A stretch of DNA of 10,737 nucleotides from Saccoglossus kowalevskii (taxonomy: Eukaryota > Hemichordata > Enteropneusta > Harrimaniidae): NCBI RefSeq assembly GCF_000003605.2, contig NW_003127416.1, positions 1-10,737 of the forward strand, in the 5' to 3' direction. Below the pieces are notes generated by a model, which searched no databases, was not told the DNA's origin, and was given only the letters and a program-made list of their open reading frames with translations. How positions within the stretch are numbered: position 1 is the stretch's first letter; each line of letters begins with the position of its first letter. A program made the position numbers and the translations under genes. Shown here one piece after another: positions 7,080 through 10,737 of this stretch.

Positions 7080-7149
7080 ATCACATGGTAATCCACAGGG
7101 AAGGAGCGAAGCTGACGACTCCTCGCCATGGATTATAATGTCACGTGAT
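7080..7149. ncRNA. 70-nt imperfect hairpin, pre-miRNA-like
   Basis: Arms 7080-7106 and 7119-7149 pair around a 12-base loop (7107-7118). From the base: about nine positions (ATCACATGG with TCACGTGAT, one A-C mismatch and one G-U), a five-base bulge on the 3' side (7136-7140), seven perfect pairs (TAATCCA, 7089-7095, with 7129-7135), a small internal loop, then GG, G and AGGAG pairs with one-base bulges up to the loop. That is about 24 pairs by hand folding. Size and shape fit an animal pre-miRNA, but the five-base bulge is large and no known seed is recognised. It could equally be a very small inverted-repeat transposon remnant, or a pair of E-box-like sites. The folded RNA could be made from either strand. 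Confidence 0.3.
7141..7148. promoter_or_regulatory. Palindromic E-box TCACGTGA
   Basis: A perfect eight-base palindrome matching the USF/MITF/TFE class of bHLH-zip sites. It lies in the 3' arm of the 70-nt hairpin, whose 5' arm has the variant TCACATG. Confidence 0.3.
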
Positions 7150-7161
7150 AATAATACACGA

Positions 7162-7293
7162 CTATTTAATGCATGATGAATCTATATGTGTAAGAGGAAT
7201 ATCTATTTTAAAATGAAATTATTCTCTCAATGTCCATATAAGCATTGCAAATTAATCTCATTATTTAATATATAAAAAATATATGTGTAAGAG
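7162..7293. repeat. Short direct repeat, copies 97 bp apart
   Basis: TATTTAAT followed 10-12 bases later by TATATGTGTAAGAG occurs at 7163-7196 and again at 7262-7293. Only these about 34 bp are shared, and flanks differ. The ends of a small insertion or a partial local duplication would explain it. Confidence 0.35.
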
Positions 7294-8160
7294 CACAGTG
7301 TTTTCAACATCCTCGTTACCAATCTTGTGTCATTTCGTATGGCTCAGTGAAGTTCCCAGTGACAAAGGTTTTAAGCAATGATAAATCCGAAGCCATCAGA
7401 ACAGATACAACAGTGTATACACATATTTAAAAGACTATGTGACTATGTAGAGGACTGACTCCAACGAAAGTAATTAAATATGTTTAGTACTACACTATGT
7501 GGTATTTGCTTCATCATGTGAACACTAATATCGGAATGCTTGCAAGTTGGTACATTTGGTAAATAGCCAACAGAGATGACTACACTATGTAAACAAAACA
7601 TGATACAGTATTATCACCGTCACCCCGGCATGACCCGTTCCTTGCTGGAAAAACAATATCGATAAATGGAATAAAAAGACTCTCTAGTTGAATATGCTGT
7701 TCACCGATGAGCCCTTCGGTGTCGGTTATTAAACAATACGTGTATTAGTCACGTGTGTAATGTGGCTAGCGGAACACATAACAAGTATTCTTTTATGGAT
7801 TAAACGTAACATTCCAAAGACACAAACGTAAAACGTATGACAGAGATATGTACATAAATCATCGTCGAATAGTATTGGGCAAGCAGTGTGCATTAAATTG
7901 TTGTTTTTTTTCTAAAGTCTTAGATAGTATCGTCTATTTTTGAATTGTTACCAACGGCTATCGATATTTATTATACTATAAAATATGATTTGCACCATTT
8001 AAAACACACTTTCTAAGATGATGAACACAACAACAATATTGTGTAGTCTTCAAAAAAGCTGTAATCAAAAAGTAGAATGCTAAAATGACATCAAAAACAC
8101 TGTCCTCACATACATTATATCTCAGGCGTAGCAGTGGTGTTGTTACCAAGCAGCTATAGC
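7294..8160. other. Non-coding stretch with minor repeats
   Basis: The word ACTACACTATGT occurs at 7489-7500 and 7579-7590, with GACTATGT twice at about 7433-7448. A six-base-pair stem CACCGA/TCGGTG lies at 7702-7721. There is a CACGTG at 7750-7755 and a T8 run near 7905. No gene or structured RNA of a known family was found. Confidence 0.4.
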
Positions 8161-8170
8161 ACTATTAGCA

Positions 8171-8306
8171 TATATAAAGTGCTCGTTGGTGACCATCAAC
8201 CTAATTTTATTTTTAATAAGAAAAGCTCATGACAGAAAATACATTACATAGGTGCATTTATGGGTTGTTTTATAATATCGTATTGTGTGTTGTCTGTGAA
8301 TTCTGA
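8171..8306 (+). promoter_or_regulatory. TATATAAAG box upstream of a 25-codon mini-ORF
   Basis: TATATAAAG at 8171-8179 is a good TATA box. The first ATG after it, at 8229-8231, opens a 25-codon frame ending at TGA 8304-8306, with a hydrophobic, cysteine-containing second half. A small inverted repeat, GTTGGTG and CATCAAC, lies between them. A frame this short has no statistical weight and I do not call it a gene. Any transcript here would most likely be non-coding. Confidence 0.15.
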
Positions 8307-8369
8307 ATACGCTTACAACGCTGTAACGTGTATTTGCGGTTAGTGACCTATGGTACCCATGGTGGGTGG

Positions 8370-8405
8370 GTTTCAAATTACAATTTCATCGTTTCAAATT
8401 ACAAT
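8370..8405. repeat. Two tandem copies of a 21-bp unit
   Basis: GTTTCAAATTACAAT occurs at 8370-8384 and 8391-8405, a period of 21 bases with six bases between copies. This is a recent small duplication. Confidence 0.7.
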
Positions 8406-8409
8406 CTAC

Positions 8410-9137
8410 CTATAACATAATGTACAACAAAGACAACAATTCTCAATCTTTGTCTGGATACAATTGTAATAGCTTATAATGGGAACTAATTTAATCTGAT
8501 TGTTTACTAATATACATAAACACAATGTAGAATTGCACTATACAAATCACAACAATCAGCATAAGTAATATTAACCATAAATATTCCTTTTTAACACGTA
8601 CAATTGTTGCATTAAATACAGAACACCTTTACATAAACAAGATATATGGCATATCGTGTTTGACTCAATCTAATTTATTTGCAAATTGCACAGGGGTCAG
8701 AGGCTTCAACAGTGAAAATATGGATAAATCATGTCAACATTTTCTCGAGCGCAATGTTATTTATTATGCAATTTAGCGTATGGCATGCTGCTAAATGATA
8801 CAGACGCATTATTAAAGCAATCGATCAAAAAGCAATTCAAAAGGCGTTGTAAATTACTCGGCACAGAACATGAATTGAAATGAACAAAAGACGAACCATC
8901 TACTGTTAGTTATGCATTTTGGGGGTGATTTATTTTTTGAAGTATTGTTTCATTTCACACACATGCAAGTATCTCATTTAGTACACAGTGTGAGGAAGTG
9001 TAATTCCAGAGTAACCTCTAGGTGTTTGCAACAGAAATAGCCAAATAGCAGGCTATGATAATTTGTGTAAACTTAGTATTGTGACTCAATGAAGGTTACT
9101 GGAGTTATGTTATTCTCGCAACATCACTCAAGTGGCG
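8410..9137. other. AT-rich stretch, nothing identified
   Basis: No open frame, RNA or repeat beyond background. A GATAT/ATATC mini-palindrome lies at about 8641-8655. Confidence 0.4.
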
Positions 9138-9163
9138 CATTTACAAGTGAAACATTGTAAATG
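9138..9163. repeat. Perfect stem-loop, 9-bp arms, 8-nt loop
   Basis: CATTTACAA (9138-9146) and TTGTAAATG (9155-9163) are exact reverse complements. The stem is AT-rich and not followed by a T run that would suggest a pol III terminator. Function unknown. Confidence 0.5.
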
Positions 9164-9210
9164 ATTATTTTCCATCATTCATGATTCAATACATGTTACA
9201 ACTACCGTAA

Positions 9211-9227
9211 GGCGGCCAATGACGTAA
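9211..9227 (+). promoter_or_regulatory. Overlapping CCAAT box and CRE half site
   Basis: GGCGGCCAATGACGTAA joins an NF-Y-type CCAAT box (GGCCAATGA) and a CREB/ATF-type TGACGTAA, sharing one T. A TATAAT word follows at 9282-9287. Both sites have good consensus flanks, and the local CG content stands out from the AT-rich surroundings. No transcript can be assigned. Confidence 0.35.
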
Positions 9228-9651
9228 GGAGCATGGATACTATCCTGCAATGTAACAGGTGGCTGGTCACTGCACAACTCTTATAATCAGACACAGAATT
9301 GGTTCGTGCACACTTAAGGGTTTTTTACAACAGCTGAGCTATTCTGAAATTCATTTGCCTCCTTAGCTGGGTGCTATTTGTGCACGTAATTATGGCTACC
9401 ACGTTGTTTCGTTAAATTGCAGAACATGACTAAGGTATATTTACAATTCGACAAATCATACCCCATTTTACTGCCTTATACCAAACTGGTAAACCTCCGC
9501 TAAATCGACAGTTTATTACATTTCTTACGTTGGTCGATGGTCACCTTGTGTCTAGTTAGTTAGATTAATACATTAACACACTAGTCACATTGTCCTTTGA
9601 TTTTGAACCTGAATGTTCACATTGAAAAACTATATATAAAAAAAAGAAAAC

Positions 9652-9672
9652 TATAAATATCGGCGCATGCGC
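9652..9672. promoter_or_regulatory. TATA-like box next to a second NRF-1 palindrome
   Basis: TATAAATAT at 9652-9660 is followed by GCGCATGCGC at 9663-9672, a perfect NRF-1 core. AT-rich sequence surrounds it on both sides (9631-9660 and 9685-9780). The NRF-1 motif is symmetric. A gene starting here would lie mostly beyond the window on either strand or be non-coding. Confidence 0.35.
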
Positions 9673-10230
9673 AAATACATTCCACACAAGAAATATTTAT
9701 CACCAATGACTAGACAGCCATATATAAATCAATAATTATCACGCTCTTTATTTTACAATATAGCTATATAATATCTAGATTGAATGTTTGATGTCACAGT
9801 AGATGTGTCGTTGTTAATATGTTATTATTGGAAGTATTATGGGAGGGTAACACAATGTACCTTTATGTAGACACTTATTTGAATCGTCATGATACTCACC
9901 ATCCTTTTCTGCGATTTAAATGTTATTTTTATATCGGATGCCTTAGTATTCACTACCCCCACAGTGTTCAGTCATGTTAACCTTCTGTTTAATGAGCCTT
10001 TCTCGTCGTCATTATTGTGGTTCAATGATGGTTCAAACGTTGCCGTTTCCTAATTGCCCTGGTCATTATAGTAATGCACTTAAACCTGAATGAAAATCTT
10101 TACTATAAGTGTCGGCGAACCGTTCACATACAAAGTTGCGCTCATCTCCATTTCTAGGATTTTCAAGTTCTTTGGTTACTATGATGCTAAATATGTAACC
10201 ATTGTGCCGTGTCTGCGCAAACCAAACAAT
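9673..10230. other. Non-coding stretch, nothing identified
   Basis: No feature above background. A 69-codon minus frame overlaps its end (10275-10066) but shows no known motif. Confidence 0.35.
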
Positions 10231-10246
10231 GAGTGAGTGACTCATA
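10230..10246. promoter_or_regulatory. AP-1 type TGACTCA in a short inverted repeat
   Basis: TGACTCA at 10238-10244 is an exact AP-1/TRE site, and ATGAGT and ACTCAT form arms around it (10230-10246). The downstream TATATAGTTTTGA at about 10245 recurs near 10337. A seven-base site alone is weak evidence. Confidence 0.2.
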
Positions 10247-10413
10247 TATAGTTTTGACGACCACATATCCCTCATACCAAACGCCCAACCTTGATATATA
10301 TAGTGTTATGTTTTTGCGGTATATAACAGTCAATATTTATATAGTTTTGAACATTTAAACCACGATCAGTGCTTCCTAACTAGTTTAACATTATTGTTCA
10401 TTGTTTCGCTAAT

Positions 10414-10425
10414 GCACTGCAGTGC
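10414..10425. repeat. 12-bp perfect palindrome with PstI-like core
   Basis: GCACTGCAGTGC reads the same on both strands. It sits in AT-rich sequence. The rest of the window to 10737 holds AT-rich DNA with AATAAA words and no gene I can see. Confidence 0.4.
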
Positions 10426-10737
10426 TGTTTCCATGGTTTCAGAAAGAATAATTTGTAATTTGTTTTATGATTCGTAATTTCAACGTCTCTCCAACTCCAA
10501 TTGTTCAATATTCATCACATAAATTATTCCAAGTTTAAACAAGCATTAATTTGTAATCATAATAAACTACAACAAATCAATTGTGACGGTGTTTCATACT
10601 GTATGTGATATGGGTTATATAGTACAAATATATAACATTTTCCAGATACAAAATTAAATGTCTTGGCAAACAAACTATATTTGATAGAAAGTAAGCAAAT
10701 AACACAGAATAAACGGTAAAGTAAAAACTACGTGAAA

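Noticed and set aside
7340-7350. tRNA A-box-like TGGCTCAGTGA
   Set aside because: No B box or acceptor stem follows at the right distance.
7694-7730. Hammerhead-like motif (CCGATGAG beside a stem)
   Set aside because: The first conserved box is imperfect, the CGAAA box is missing and no GUH cleavage site is in place. Only a six-base-pair hairpin remains.
545-9607. 14-bp direct match CCTTTGATTTTGAA at 545-558 and 9594-9607
   Set aside because: About one such match is expected by chance in a window of this size and composition, and the flanks do not match.

Overview
The window looks like non-coding nuclear DNA from an animal, probably an invertebrate. It is AT-rich (about one third G+C by eye) and crowded with stop codons in all frames. 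It has degenerate microsatellites, scattered TATA, CCAAT, E-box and AATAAA motifs, and two perfect NRF-1-type palindromes. There is no bacterial gene packing and no recognisable rRNA, tRNA, CRISPR array or long open frame. The longest ATG-started frames are under 100 codons, which is expected by chance in 10.7 kb. I cannot name the species, and I recognise no protein family with confidence.

Layout. 1-60 is the tail of a 31-bp minisatellite. 148-270 is a degraded TTTG microsatellite. 325-1946 is bounded by a perfect 21-bp inverted repeat whose outermost bases are TTAA, so it may be a non-autonomous DNA transposon of about 1.6 kb. Its left part is AT-rich and its right part (about 1300-1870) is unusually GC- and CpG-rich, with CCAAT boxes, a TATA-like box, GTCTTGG repeats and a small ATG frame in a strong initiation context. 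2228-2751 on the minus strand has the parts of a tiny two-exon secreted-peptide gene in the right order: TATA box, GCCACC context, hydrophobic leader, GTAAGT donor, TAG acceptor, four-cysteine second exon, stop and AATAAA. The expected start codon reads AAG. It is either a broken gene, a non-AUG gene or chance.

3040-3260 holds a short interrupted inverted repeat in a CpG-richer patch. 5054-5110 has an NRF-1 palindrome and a CACGTG E-box. 5451-5633 is a cluster of CGTTA-type words, and 6504-6530 is a pure ACGTT microsatellite. 6017-6318 is a diverged tandem duplication with a period of about 140-157 bp. 7080-7149 folds into a 70-nt imperfect hairpin of pre-miRNA size. 9138-9163 is a perfect 9-bp stem-loop. 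9211-9227 combines a CCAAT box and a CRE half site, and 9652-9672 combines a TATA-like box with the second NRF-1 palindrome.

No operon-like or pathway logic links these pieces. The best reading is an intergenic or long-intron region with old mobile-element remnants, local duplications and some possible regulatory elements. The most checkable novelties are the 21-bp TIR-bounded element, the split secreted-peptide candidate and the 70-nt hairpin.
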